Origin: Megasphaera sp. AM44-1BH
Lineage (GTDB): Bacteria > Bacillota > Negativicutes > Veillonellales > Megasphaeraceae
Direction: 5' to 3'
NCBI RefSeq assembly: GCF_003467125.1
Contig: NZ_QSFA01000007.1
Span: 23,733-87,732 of the forward strand
DNA length: 64,000 nucleotides
In this document: positions 51,201 through 59,685 of the stretch, one piece after another
Layout of the letters: every line of letters begins with the position of its first letter
How positions within the stretch are numbered: position 1 is the first letter of the stretch
Translations under genes and position numbers: made by a program
Notes under the pieces: generated by a model
Seen by the model: the letters and a program-made list of their open reading frames with translations, nothing else
Told to the model about the DNA's origin: nothing
The model's database searches: none

Positions 51201-52835
51201 GACGATATTTTCCCGCACGCCGTCGATAGGCGGATTGGTGACCTGGGCGAAGTTTTCCTGGAAATAATCGTACAGCAGCTGGGGCCGGTCTGAAAGGACG
51301 GGCAGGGATACGTCCATGCCCATCGAGTCAATGGGCTGCTTGCCATCGCGGGCCATGGGCAGGATGATTTTGTCCATATCTTCCTGCGTATAGCCAAAGA
51401 CCATTTCCTGCTCTTTCAGATCATAAGGGATCGTTTTGTCGCTGCCGATGAGATTCTGGCGGGACATGAGATCGTCCAGATCGATGACGTGCTTCTTATA
51501 CCATTCCCCATAAGGAAATTCCGTGGCAATCTGCTGTTTGATTTCTTCGTCGTCGATGATGCGCTGCTGCTGCGTATCGACGAGGAGCATCTTCCCCGGC
51601 TGAAGACGGCCTTTGTAGAGAACCTCTTCCGGCGGAATAGAGAGAGCCCCCACTTCCGAACTGGCAATGACCCGGTCATCGCGGGTGACGTAGTACCGGG
51701 CAGGACGCAGGCCGTTGCGGTCGAGCATGCCGCCGATGACGATGCCGTCACAGAATCCGATGGCGGCCGGGCCATCCCACGGTTCAATCATGAAATTGTG
51801 ATAGCGGTAAAAATCCCGCTTTTCCTTGCTCATGAGCGGATCTTTTTCCCACGGTTCCGGAATCATCATCATCATGGCATGGGGCAGGGAGTGCCCTGTC
51901 ATGTACAGGTATTCCAGACAGTTGTCGAACATGGCCGAATCGCTGCCGCTGTCATCGACGACGGGAAAGACTTTTTCCAGGTCCGGGAAATCACTGGATT
52001 TGGATTTGCTTTCCCGGGCATTGAGCCAGTTTACATTCCCCTGGATGGTATTGATTTCCCCGTTGTGGACGATATAGCGGTTCGGATGGGCCCGGGCCCA
52101 GCTGGGGAAGGTATTGGTGCTGAAACGGGAATGGACGAGTGCCATGGATGTCGTAAAATCCAGGTCGGACAGGTCCAGATAAAAATGGCGCAGCTGGATA
52201 GAGGTCAGCATGCCTTTATAGACAATCGTCCGCGAAGACAGACTGGCGATGTAGAAATCGGAGCCCTTTTCCTGGCTGGCCGGGATGATCTTCTTTTCTG
52301 CCATCTTGCGGATGATATACAATTTGCGTTCAAAATCCATCGGGTTGGTAAGAGCCGGATCCTTGCGGATAAAGACCTGCAGGAAATGAGGCCGGATTGT
52401 CTTGGCGATGCTCCCGATGAGGCTTTCATCGACCGGTACGTCACGCCAGCCGAGGATGGACAGGCCTTCTTCGTTGACGATTTTTTCGAATTCTTCCATC
52501 TGTTTCTTGCGGAATGTTTCATAGCGGTGGGCAAAAATCATACCGACGCCATACTCTCCTTCCGGCGGCAGGGTAAAGCCCAGGACGTCACATTCACGGC
52601 AGAAAAACTGATGCGGTATCTGTACGAGAATCCCTGCGCCGTCGCCGCTCTGGGCATCGGCGCCTTCGGCACCACGGTGCTTCAGATTTTCCAGAATCGT
52701 CAGAGCCTGGTCTATGATATCATAGGATTTTTTTCCTTTCATATTGACGACGAAGCCAATGCCGCAGGCATCGTGTTCAAATGCCGGATCGTACAGCCCC
52801 TGCGGTGCCGGCAGATCGCGTAATTTTTTATACAT
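48285..52835 (-). CDS. gltB: Glutamate synthase large subunit
   Basis: A 1516-residue glutamate synthase (GOGAT). A short propeptide precedes the N-terminal nucleophile Cys24 (HDACGIGFV) of the glutaminase domain. The central and FMN-binding barrel follow (PGEGGHLPGSKV, ISGFDGGTGASPRTS), then the [3Fe-4S] cysteines in CHLNTCPYGVCTQ, and the C-terminal GXGXG beta-helix (GNHGCEYMTGGRVLVLG). It makes two glutamates from glutamine and 2-oxoglutarate. The NADPH-handling small subunit GltD is not adjacent, so it must be elsewhere, or electrons come from ferredoxin. GAGGGGGA precedes the ATG. A perfect promoter lies 90 bases upstream. Confidence 0.96.
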   Translation of the reverse strand: MYKKLRDLPAPQGLYDPAFEHDACGIGFVVNMKGKKSYDIIDQALTILENLKHRGAEGADAQSGDGAGILVQIPHQFFCRECDVLGFTLPPEGEYGVGMIFAHRYETFRKKQMEEFEKIVNEEGLSILGWRDVPVDESLIGSIAKTIRPHFLQVFIRKDPALTNPMDFERKLYIIRKMAEKKIIPASQEKGSDFYIASLSSRTIVYKGMLTSIQLRHFYLDLSDLDFTTSMALVHSRFSTNTFPSWARAHPNRYIVHNGEINTIQGNVNWLNARESKSKSSDFPDLEKVFPVVDDSGSDSAMFDNCLEYLYMTGHSLPHAMMMMIPEPWEKDPLMSKEKRDFYRYHNFMIEPWDGPAAIGFCDGIVIGGMLDRNGLRPARYYVTRDDRVIASSEVGALSIPPEEVLYKGRLQPGKMLLVDTQQQRIIDDEEIKQQIATEFPYGEWYKKHVIDLDDLMSRQNLIGSDKTIPYDLKEQEMVFGYTQEDMDKIILPMARDGKQPIDSMGMDVSLPVLSDRPQLLYDYFQENFAQVTNPPIDGVRENIVMSSLVMAGNVANIMDPDDENTAALYLKRPILTNEEMAVIKSLMTDKLHTSVISMLYPVGGGPDAMETAIESLCIDALKAIRNGANILILSDRGINSRMAAIPALLATAALHHFLIRKTVRSDVGLILESGEPREIHHFCTLVGYGITAVNPYVALESIKELAAKKKLGKISCEEARENYIRAAVNGMLAVMSKMGISTIHSYHGAQIFEAVGISRDLIQKYFVNTPSPIGGIGLTEIARENALRHEAAFSGSDTLPKGDIYQYHKGGQAHIIDPQAVQLLQKSCRTNDYDLYREYADRVNTSSTYRLRDLLEFVYPAGCSIPIEEVESEDNIVKRFRTGAMSYGALSKEAHECVARAMNRLGGMSNTGEGGEDAARFDTDTNDKIKQVASARFGVTSNYLVHAAELQIKCAQGAKPGEGGHLPGSKVYPDIAKTRHATTGVALISPPPHHDVYSIEDLAELIFDLKNANRNARIGVKLTSGAGIGTIAAGVVKAKADELTISGFDGGTGASPRTSLRHAGLPWEIGLSEVQQTLLLNQLRDRVRVEVDGKLLTGRDVAIAALFGAELFGFGTAPLMAIGCHMLRVCHLNTCPYGVCTQNEKLRKNFKGKPEYIINFMHFIARDLREIMARLGFHKIDDMVGRYDLLKQKDAAPNWKAATVNLKQLLYRPYTDIHIGHHFTTPQDHEISKTLDMSKLVRMCRPALEQKKHIRARLRIKNTDRVTGTLLGSEITRRYGEEGLTEDTIKLCFVGSAGQSFGAFIPRGLTLELEGDANDYLGKGLSGGKIIVHPPVESVFPAEDNIIIGNVAFYGATSGEAYINGIAGERFCVRNSGITAVVEGVGNHGCEYMTGGRVLVLGRTGRNFAAGMSGGIAYVYDLEPTNCNQDLVHLGDLTDEGEVSIVKDMLARHVQYTGSELGRRLLENWEDTQGRITRIIPTAYEEMLALIEKAKAEGHTDKEAHMIAFQTKHGK

Positions 52836-52862
52836 ATCGATTCCCCCTCTTCATATCCCCCC

Positions 52863-52911
52863 GGTACAACGCAGACATATTTTTATAACGCATACGATAA
52901 ACGTTGTACAG
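52863..52911 (-). repeat. Inverted repeat in the gltB leader
   Basis: On the minus strand GTACAACG and CGTTGTAC (8 bases each) are about 31 bases apart between promoter and Shine-Dalgarno. It may form a leader hairpin or be a protein site. Confidence 0.5.
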
Positions 52912-52921
52912 ATTGGAATTT

Positions 52922-52950
52922 ATTATAAAGGTGAAATGTGGTTATGTCAA
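52922..52950 (-). promoter_or_regulatory. Consensus promoter of gltB
   Basis: TTGACA (52950-52945), 17 bases, TATAAT (52927-52922) on the minus strand. The remainder of 52951-53122 is AT-rich with no gene. Confidence 0.9.
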
Positions 52951-53122
52951 TAAAAAATTCAAAAATAATATTGTATACATTGATAAAAATAAAGAATAAT
53001 CGCAAAAATAGCTTACCTTTTATTGAACACACGATAAAATAAAATCATTTTAACTATGATAAATAATCATAAAATAAACGTATAGATGATTCGTGTGATT
53101 TCTCTACCTGTATAGGGTATGC

Positions 53123-53169
53123 AAAAAAAGACCGCACACCATGAACACGGAGTTCATGGCAGTACGGTC
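53123..53169 (-). terminator. Terminator of the GT39-UDG operon
   Basis: On the minus strand GACCGT.ACT.CCATGAAC pairs with GTTCATGG.GT.GCGGTC, then seven T. Confidence 0.85.
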
Positions 53170-53196
53170 CCGTCAGGATAGGCAATGGAATTCGTT

Positions 53197-53889
53197 TTAC
53201 ATAGGTTTAATCAGATCGGCAAATTGTTTCCGGAACAGGCCGGCTCCGCCATTGGCCGGATGACGGGTGGCAACGGCATCGATGCCGGCGCTTTGCAGCG
53301 TCTCTGCTGCCTTGCGGCCGATGGCGCCGATGCGCAGCGGCTGCGGACAGAGTGCGAGCAGCTGGCGCGTATACGCAAGGCCTGCCGCCAGTTCATCATC
53401 TGTCGGCGTGCGGTTGGAAAAAGGCGAAGCCTTATGGGGATGAAATGGAAAAATATTCCAGAGCAGGACATCCCGCGGATCGAGTCCGTTATCCAGGATA
53501 GCACCCCATACGTACGTATCTGTCGGTTCATTCATGCCGTGATCTCTCTGGGGGCGGCTGGTCATATACGGAGAGTCAGGACGGCTCGTGCGCTGTCCCG
53601 CATGGCCCAGGACCATGGCACTGGTCACTTGCTTGTGGGCGTCGAGAATCATCCGTTCACACGTGATGGCAATGCCCGTAAACCGGCAGCCCTGATATCC
53701 GGCGGCTTCGGCGACAAAGAGATAACGAGCGCGGCTGATACGCGGTGCCAGATATTCCTGCAGCTGCCGGCAGCGGATTTCTGGTGCCTGTGGGCCCAGA
53801 TCGCACTGCAGGTCATAATCCCGCCAGGGATTGCATACGGCCGGACTGGTATACGTCCGGAGTGAGCGGATAAAATCTTCTATAGTCAT
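53197..53889 (-). CDS. Uracil-DNA glycosylase superfamily protein
   Basis: A 230-residue member of the UDG fold. Visible elements are the motif-A region YLFVAEAAGYQGCRFTGIA, the strand motif LLWNIFPFHPH and the C-terminal RHPANGG in place of HPxx. The iron-sulfur cysteines of family 4 enzymes are not apparent, so it is a divergent relative. It may remove uracil or a related lesion, or process another base. Its start overlaps the stop of the glycosyltransferase gene by four bases (ATGA), which is odd for unrelated functions. Confidence 0.78.
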   Translation of the reverse strand: MTIEDFIRSLRTYTSPAVCNPWRDYDLQCDLGPQAPEIRCRQLQEYLAPRISRARYLFVAEAAGYQGCRFTGIAITCERMILDAHKQVTSAMVLGHAGQRTSRPDSPYMTSRPQRDHGMNEPTDTYVWGAILDNGLDPRDVLLWNIFPFHPHKASPFSNRTPTDDELAAGLAYTRQLLALCPQPLRIGAIGRKAAETLQSAGIDAVATRHPANGGAGLFRKQFADLIKPM

Positions 53890-55511
53890 GGCAAAGCCTC
53901 CTTCGTATAAAACACATAACAGGCGCCGATTTTTCCCGCTTCCCGGGTGAGCGGATAAAATTCCGACTGGATATAGTCGTCATAGCGCCCCCGTGGCACG
54001 AGAATAGTCACCATTTCCCCTGCCGTAAGGCGCGCCATGAGATGAGCGCTGTCTTCTTCCGGGAAGGGATGTTTGCCGGCCCAGACAGAGGAACGGTGCA
54101 GCCGGGCATTTTCATCGTATCCGGCCGGTTCAGTATACAAGGCCGTACGGCCCGTGTAATAAGTGAAGGATGTGCGATACTCTTCAAAGAAATAGAGCTG
54201 TCCCTGCAGTACGTTTTCCTGGCTCTGGAAAACCGATGCCGATCGGTAGCCATAGAACGGCACCAGCCCCTGATAGAGGACCAGAATGTAGATGACAGCC
54301 GTGCCGACAGCTGTCATGACCGGCAGTGCCGGAAAGGCATGGGTTTTCTGGGAAGCCAGGAGCAGGACGATGGACAGGGGAATGAATATATACAGCCCGA
54401 TCCAGCTCCCGGGGACAAAGGCGGTCTTTTTGAAAAATAAAGGCACTGCAGCAAACAGCAGCCACCAGAAGATGGCAGGCCCGGTGAGAATCGTCCAGAG
54501 GCGGGTTTTGTTTTTTTCATACAAGTCCCCAATGCCCAGCACGGCATATAGGAGCAGCGGTATGTTGGCAATATAGGCATAGGTGGGATATTTTGTCGCG
54601 ACGAGAGTATAGAACAATATCGTTCCCAGTGCCCAGATCATCATGAACTGATATTCGGTGCCGTCATGACGGTGGCGCCATGCGCCGTAGAGCGCAGGCC
54701 CTGTCCAGGGAAGCAGACTGACGGGGATGAGTACCAGATAGTAATACCAGACATTGACTTCCGGGTGTTCCGATGCGGTGGCCCTGGCTATATTGTGCAG
54801 TCCCAGGAATCCGTCGATAAAGTCTGTCCCGTGCAGATGATACATGATACCGTACCAGGGCAGACAGAGCAGGAGAAATAAGACGATGCCCTGAGGCTGA
54901 AAAATCCGGCGTAGCAGTGACATGTCACGGCGCAGGGCGGCAAAGGCCAGCAAAAACATACCGGGCAGGACGATGCCGACCGGCCCTTTGGTAAGGACTG
55001 CCAGAGCGGCCATGGCATAGGCGGCCGTCATATATGAGGAACGCTTTTCTGTAAGCCCGATATAAGCAGAAAACAGGGTGGCTTCTGTAAAGAAGAAGAG
55101 AATCTGATCGGTAATGATAGAATGAGAGACAGCCCAGACTTCCAGACTGGTGGCCATGACGGCTGCTCCCAGGACGGCCAGCTCCCGCCGCGTGCCGCGC
55201 CGCAGCAGATACCAGGAAAACAGGACGACCGACCCCATGCCAAACACGGCTCCCGGCAGACGGGAAGCAAAATCACTGAATCCCAGCAGCGTGTAAGACA
55301 GACTGAGCATCCAGTAGATGAAAACCGGTTTATCATACCAGAATGTACCGAAAATCCGGGGAGAAATCCAGTCACCGGACAAGACCATTTCCTTTGCCGT
55401 CAGGGCATAATTCGATTCTACCGGGTCGGTGACAGGCAGAGACCCATTGCCAGTCAGGAAAAACAGCAGGCTGACTATGGCGATGGCGAGTAAGAGACCG
55501 CGGGATTTCAT
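53886..55511 (-). CDS. ArnT/PMT-like glycosyltransferase family 39 protein
   Basis: A 541-residue membrane glycosyltransferase with about 12 helices. The N-terminal TDPVESNYALTAKEM and YDKPVFIYWMLSLSY correspond to the catalytic and lipid-sugar loops of ArnT/PMT_2 enzymes; a periplasmic C-terminal domain of about 130 residues follows the last helix. It transfers sugar from a polyprenyl-phosphate donor to an envelope target, possibly lipid A or protein. GAAAGGAG precedes the ATG. It is cotranscribed with the UDG-like gene; a terminator separates it from dedA upstream. Confidence 0.88.
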   Translation of the reverse strand: MKSRGLLLAIAIVSLLFFLTGNGSLPVTDPVESNYALTAKEMVLSGDWISPRIFGTFWYDKPVFIYWMLSLSYTLLGFSDFASRLPGAVFGMGSVVLFSWYLLRRGTRRELAVLGAAVMATSLEVWAVSHSIITDQILFFFTEATLFSAYIGLTEKRSSYMTAAYAMAALAVLTKGPVGIVLPGMFLLAFAALRRDMSLLRRIFQPQGIVLFLLLCLPWYGIMYHLHGTDFIDGFLGLHNIARATASEHPEVNVWYYYLVLIPVSLLPWTGPALYGAWRHRHDGTEYQFMMIWALGTILFYTLVATKYPTYAYIANIPLLLYAVLGIGDLYEKNKTRLWTILTGPAIFWWLLFAAVPLFFKKTAFVPGSWIGLYIFIPLSIVLLLASQKTHAFPALPVMTAVGTAVIYILVLYQGLVPFYGYRSASVFQSQENVLQGQLYFFEEYRTSFTYYTGRTALYTEPAGYDENARLHRSSVWAGKHPFPEEDSAHLMARLTAGEMVTILVPRGRYDDYIQSEFYPLTREAGKIGACYVFYTKEALP

Positions 55512-55544
55512 AGAAAACTCCTTTCTACATCCTGAAATATATCA

Positions 55545-55578
55545 GAAAAAAACTGCCGCATGATGAATGATGCGGCAG
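55545..55578 (-). terminator. Terminator after the DedA gene
   Basis: On the minus strand CTGCCGCATC and GATGCGGCAG (loop ATTCAT region) are followed by seven T. Confidence 0.9.
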
Positions 55579-55591
55579 CAGGTGATACAGC

Positions 55592-56203
55592 TTATTCCGT
55601 CTGGCGGTGATTGCGGCTGCGGCGGTATTTCCAGAGACCGACGATGGCAATGACGGCGCAGACGATGCCCATCCCGATGAGCAGCTGATGATTGTACTGG
55701 ATCAGGTCGCGCCAATGGCTGCCCAGTACGGAGCCGGCCCAGACGAGAAGCAGTGTCCAGGGAATGGTGCCGATAATCGTAAACAGTACGAACCGGCCGA
55801 AGGGATAGCGGGCGACGCCGGCCGGGAAGGAAATGAACGTCCGCACACCGGGCAGGCAACGGCAGATGATGACGGCAATGCCGCCGTACTTATTGAACAT
55901 CTTTTCGGCCATATTGAATTTCTTTTCATTGAAGAAAATATATTTGCCGTATTTCAAGAGCAGAGGGCGGCCGCCATACGAACCGAGCCAGTAACTCAGC
56001 ACGGAGCCGGTTACCCCGGCTGCACAGGCGATAATAAAGGTCGTCCAGAAATCGAAAATATGCTGGGAAATGAGGAACCCTGCAAAACCGAGTACGACTT
56101 CGCTGGGAATGGGAATATTGGCATTTTCGGCTACCATGGCCACGAACATGGCTGCATATCCATAGACTTCCATTAATTGCAGCAATGTATCCATAGAATT
56201 CAT
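55592..56203 (-). CDS. DedA-family membrane protein
   Basis: A 203-residue DedA protein with four to five hydrophobic segments. The family motifs are AENANIPIPSEVVLGFAGF, GVTGSVLSYWLGSYGG and ICRCLPGVRTFISFPAGVARY with the conserved arginines and proline. DedA proteins are thought to flip polyprenyl-phosphate or phospholipids across the inner membrane. The adjacent polyprenyl-sugar-using GT39 gene fits such a role, though a terminator lies between them. AAGGAGTTGG precedes the start. Confidence 0.92.
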   Translation of the reverse strand: MNSMDTLLQLMEVYGYAAMFVAMVAENANIPIPSEVVLGFAGFLISQHIFDFWTTFIIACAAGVTGSVLSYWLGSYGGRPLLLKYGKYIFFNEKKFNMAEKMFNKYGGIAVIICRCLPGVRTFISFPAGVARYPFGRFVLFTIIGTIPWTLLLVWAGSVLGSHWRDLIQYNHQLLIGMGIVCAVIAIVGLWKYRRSRNHRQTE

Positions 56204-56316
56204 CCAACTCCTTATCTAAAAAAGAAAATATATAATCTGACTTGTTCTATCATAGCATAGATAGGAGTCTTTGTGCCAGCAGAGGGGGAAAAATTAACGA
56301 ATTATTTAAATCCCGG

Positions 56317-57408
56317 TCACCGCGTTTTAAAGCACCCGAGATGGCATAAGGCGTATTTGTAGACGAAATAGCCGTAGAATAACGTCAGGCCCAGGGCCAG
56401 TATCAGTTTGAGCGGGGCGGCAATCGTAAGGGGCAGGAGGAAATACATGATGTTTTCCAGCACCGGTTCGCTCAGGTACCATACAGGATATGCCATATGG
56501 GACAGGGTGAGAAGCGATTGTGAACTCTGATCTCCCCAACGGGCAAAGGCGGCAATCAGTCCCAGTGTGCCCGAAAGAGAGAGGAAGGCGAGGATGACGA
56601 CGTGATAGTAGGGAAATACATTGTACAGGACACAAAAACCAATGGCAGCGATCATCCAGACACTCCCCGGAACGTAACCGCCCGGGATGAACCAACGGTG
56701 TTTGGCTGCATAGATGCCGAGGAGAAAGTACAAAGCGGCCGTAATGAGCCAGCTAGGCTGGAAGCCCAGACCGGCAAAGAACGCCTGAATGGAGGACAGA
56801 CCCTGCGGCGACAGGCCGAGAAGGCCGAAGTAGACGACGAGGGACAGGATGAGATGAGCCCCGGCAAAGAGGATGAGGAACAGCGGGGACGGAGACGATT
56901 GTTCCGCATGACGCAGGGCCTGATGATTGATTTTCTTGGCCCCTATGAGCAGCAGGGTGAACAACAGGAGCACTGCCAGGAATCCATACACTCCCAGGGT
57001 AAACCCCCGGCCCAGGAAGCGCTGTGTAAGAAATGTGAAAAATCCTGCGCTGTATCCCGTGCTGCGGGCACTGATCCAGGCTATTTCCGGCATCATGATA
57101 ATTATGGCAAACAGCAAGGGCCAGCCCAGACGAAGCCAGCGTCCCCTGAAATAAGGCTGCAGCAGGCGGATACGCAGATTCGACGCACTGAAATAGCCGC
57201 TGAGGAAAAAGAGAACGGGAATGACCAGGGCCATGGCAAATTCATAAAAGAGATAATAAAAGGGAACGATAGTACCCTGCTGGCCGGCAAAGACATAATG
57301 AGGCGGCATAAACGGAGCCGGCAGGAATGAACCGGCGGCCAGACAGAGGATGCCCAGGAAAATGATAAACGTACGCAGGTTATCGAGATAAAATATATGT
57401 TTACCCAT
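56317..57408 (-). CDS. Acyltransferase-3-like membrane protein lacking the usual histidine
   Basis: A 363-residue protein with about ten membrane helices of the acyltransferase 3 (AT3/OpgC) family. The start FYLDNLRTFIIFLGIL has the family DNLR, but the catalytic His of the R-x10-H motif is Leu23, and no nearby His replaces it. The second-loop FFLSGYFSASNLR matches the family FLSGY. It may have lost acyl transfer or be a binding or transport relative. GGAGGACTCC is before the ATG. It diverges from the MgtC gene; target unknown. Confidence 0.82.
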   Translation of the reverse strand: MGKHIFYLDNLRTFIIFLGILCLAAGSFLPAPFMPPHYVFAGQQGTIVPFYYLFYEFAMALVIPVLFFLSGYFSASNLRIRLLQPYFRGRWLRLGWPLLFAIIIMMPEIAWISARSTGYSAGFFTFLTQRFLGRGFTLGVYGFLAVLLLFTLLLIGAKKINHQALRHAEQSSPSPLFLILFAGAHLILSLVVYFGLLGLSPQGLSSIQAFFAGLGFQPSWLITAALYFLLGIYAAKHRWFIPGGYVPGSVWMIAAIGFCVLYNVFPYYHVVILAFLSLSGTLGLIAAFARWGDQSSQSLLTLSHMAYPVWYLSEPVLENIMYFLLPLTIAAPLKLILALGLTLFYGYFVYKYALCHLGCFKTR

Positions 57409-57562
57409 CAGGAGGACTCCTTTCTGTACACATTCTGTATAAGGAATATAGAAACACTATATAAGCGCAGAACGTAGATTTTCCTTCCGACGTATATTAT
57501 ACTATAACTAATATAAAGAAAAAGTGAAGATTTCGCTTTTTTGATGAATAGGAGTGATGCCC

Positions 57563-58276
57563 ATGATGATTAGTACCAGTGACAGCATCATACGGCTCGT
57601 CGTGGCTATTATCCTGGGAGGCCTGATCGGGTACGAACGGGAGGCCCGGAGCCAGTCGGCCGGTCTGCGTACGCATATCCTCGTCTGTCTCGGCGCCTGC
57701 CTGTGCATGATTATTTCTATCAATATCGCCCTCGATTTCTATTCTGTCTATGGCTATACCCGTTCGGATCCGGAACGGATTGCCGCCCAGGTCATTTCCG
57801 GCGTAGGATTCCTGGGCGCCGGTACGATTCTGGCCAATCAGAAAGGGCACAGTGTCAAGGGCCTGACGACAGCGGCCAGCATCTGGGGCGTAGCTGCCGT
57901 CGGTCTGGTCGTCGGTGCCGGCTATCTGGTGACGGCAGCAGCTGCGACGGTGTTGATATTTATCGTCCTTACCGTATTTGTCCGCCTGGATAAGATGATG
58001 CGGAAACGGGGCCGCCATTCCTATGTGCTGCACCTGACCATGCGTAATACGGTGGGGCAGTCCCGCCGTCTCTCCGAATACTTGCAGCGTCATCAGCTGA
58101 CCCTTCTTTCCTTTCATACGCTTTCCGGAGAAGAAGAGGAAAATGTCGAACTGGAACTGAACGTACACGTGGGAGAAGAACTGAGTCAGAGTGAACTCCT
58201 TTCGGACCTTCTGGGCATGAAGGGAATAAAAAAGGCCAGCGTGACAAAACCAGAAGAACAGAAAGAAAAAGAGTGA
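57563..58276 (+). CDS. MgtC/SapB-family membrane protein
   Basis: A 237-residue protein with five helices of the MgtC/SapB family followed by a cytoplasmic ACT-like domain of about 85 residues. Family motifs are GGLIGYEREARSQSAGLRTH, VISGVGFLGAGTIL and GLTTAASIWGVAAVGL. Roles in magnesium homeostasis or membrane potential are described for relatives. The frame opens at a GTG (57554), but the ATG at 57563 sits eight bases from AGGAG. Monocistronic. Confidence 0.92.
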   Translation: MMISTSDSIIRLVVAIILGGLIGYEREARSQSAGLRTHILVCLGACLCMIISINIALDFYSVYGYTRSDPERIAAQVISGVGFLGAGTILANQKGHSVKGLTTAASIWGVAAVGLVVGAGYLVTAAAATVLIFIVLTVFVRLDKMMRKRGRHSYVLHLTMRNTVGQSRRLSEYLQRHQLTLLSFHTLSGEEEENVELELNVHVGEELSQSELLSDLLGMKGIKKASVTKPEEQKEKE

Positions 58277-58361
58277 ATTACATAAAAATATATGTAAACC
58301 GGGCATTACGTGGTATAATAAAAAAGAATACTTACGCTTTTGCTTTGGAGGGGGTCCTGTT

Positions 58362-59606
58362 ATGTCAACATATATGGCAGCTGCCAGCCGGGAAGGGAAA
58401 AAATTAAATGATGTCGTATTTTCGTCCAGCGCGGCGGCAAAAGAAGCCATAAAAAAATATGGCATCGAACATGTCGTCAATGCCACCGTAGGCTGTTATG
58501 CCGGCGACGATGAAAAAGTCGCCTGTCTGCCCGTCGTTGAAAAAGTGTACAAATCACTGCCTATGAGCGATTTTATTACCTATGCGCCGCCAATCGGGCT
58601 GGCCGATTACCGCAGCGATGTCATCGATGCGACCTTTGAAGACCAGCGTCCCGATGGCTATGCGGCTGCTATTGCCACAGCTGGCGGTACCGGGGCCGTG
58701 CATATTGCCATCAGCAACTATTCCGAAGTAGGGGACCAGGTCCTGACGACGGACTGGCGCTGGTCCGTCTACGACAATCTCTGCGATGAAGTGGGCCGTC
58801 ACCTCACGACCTTTGCCATGCTCGATGACAGCCACTCCTTCAATATCGATTCCTTTTCCTCGGCTGTAGCGGCCATTCTGCGCCAGCAGGATTCTCTGCT
58901 CATCATGCTCAATACACCGGCCAATAACCCGACCGGCTTTGCCCTGTCGGACCGGGACTGGGAAGAAGTGCTCGATGTGTGCCGGTTCCACGAAAAGAAT
59001 GGAAAACGCATCAGCATCCTCGTCGATATCGCCTATATTGCCTATACGGGTGATAAGAATGAAGTCCGCACCTTTATGAAGAAGTTCAGCCATCTGCCGG
59101 AACACATCTTCGTCATGTTTGCCTACAGTATGTCCAAAGGGTTTACCCTTTACGGCCAGCGGGCCGGTGCCCTCGTAGGTCTTTCTTCCAGCAAAGATGT
59201 CATCGATGAATTTCAGGAAGTGGGAAAATATTCGGCCCGTACATCCTGGTCCAATATCAACCGGGCTGCCATGACATTGTTGTCCATCGTACGCCGGGAT
59301 CCGGCGCTGCTCAAGGAACTGGAAACGGAAGAAAATGAATATTTCCAGAATATCCGCCGTCGTGCTGATATTTTCATGGAAGAAGCCCGGGCATGCAATC
59401 TCGACTTCGTACCCTACAAAGCCGGATTTTTCATCTCCGTCCCGACGCTGAAATCAGCCGATGCCTGTACAAAACTACGGGATGACCTGATTTTCGCTGC
59501 TCCTCTGGCACGGGGTATCCGCCTCGGCGTCTGCTCCATCCCGGCTTATAAAATGACCGGCGTGGCAGCTAAAATCAAAAAAGCTCTGGAATCGGTAGAA
59601 GGATAA
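58362..59606 (+). CDS. Class I/II PLP-dependent aminotransferase
   Basis: A 414-residue fold-type-I aminotransferase. The PLP lysine is in FAYSMSKGFTLYGQRAGA, the Asn/Pro motif is LNTPANNPTGFAL, the Asp/Tyr pair is VDIAYIAYTG, and the substrate Arg is near IRLGVCSIP. It resembles aspartate/aromatic aminotransferases of anaerobes. GGAGGGGG precedes the ATG, and TATAAT stands at 58314-58319. The amino donor cannot be predicted. It lies between mgtC-like and the convergent PII gene. Confidence 0.88.
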   Translation: MSTYMAAASREGKKLNDVVFSSSAAAKEAIKKYGIEHVVNATVGCYAGDDEKVACLPVVEKVYKSLPMSDFITYAPPIGLADYRSDVIDATFEDQRPDGYAAAIATAGGTGAVHIAISNYSEVGDQVLTTDWRWSVYDNLCDEVGRHLTTFAMLDDSHSFNIDSFSSAVAAILRQQDSLLIMLNTPANNPTGFALSDRDWEEVLDVCRFHEKNGKRISILVDIAYIAYTGDKNEVRTFMKKFSHLPEHIFVMFAYSMSKGFTLYGQRAGALVGLSSSKDVIDEFQEVGKYSARTSWSNINRAAMTLLSIVRRDPALLKELETEENEYFQNIRRRADIFMEEARACNLDFVPYKAGFFISVPTLKSADACTKLRDDLIFAAPLARGIRLGVCSIPAYKMTGVAAKIKKALESVEG

Positions 59607-59630
59607 AGGAAATCCCATAAGATTCTATAC

Positions 59631-59679
59631 GAAAAGAGGCCGCTCCATGAAGCATTTTGCTTCGCAGAGCGGCCTCTTC
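59631..59679 (-). terminator. Terminator of the amtB-PII operon
   Basis: AAGAGGCCGCTC and GAGCGGCCTCTT with an inner AAGC/GCTT stem; the T run (TTTTCG) is on the minus strand. Confidence 0.8.
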
Positions 59680-59685
59680 GTCGTA

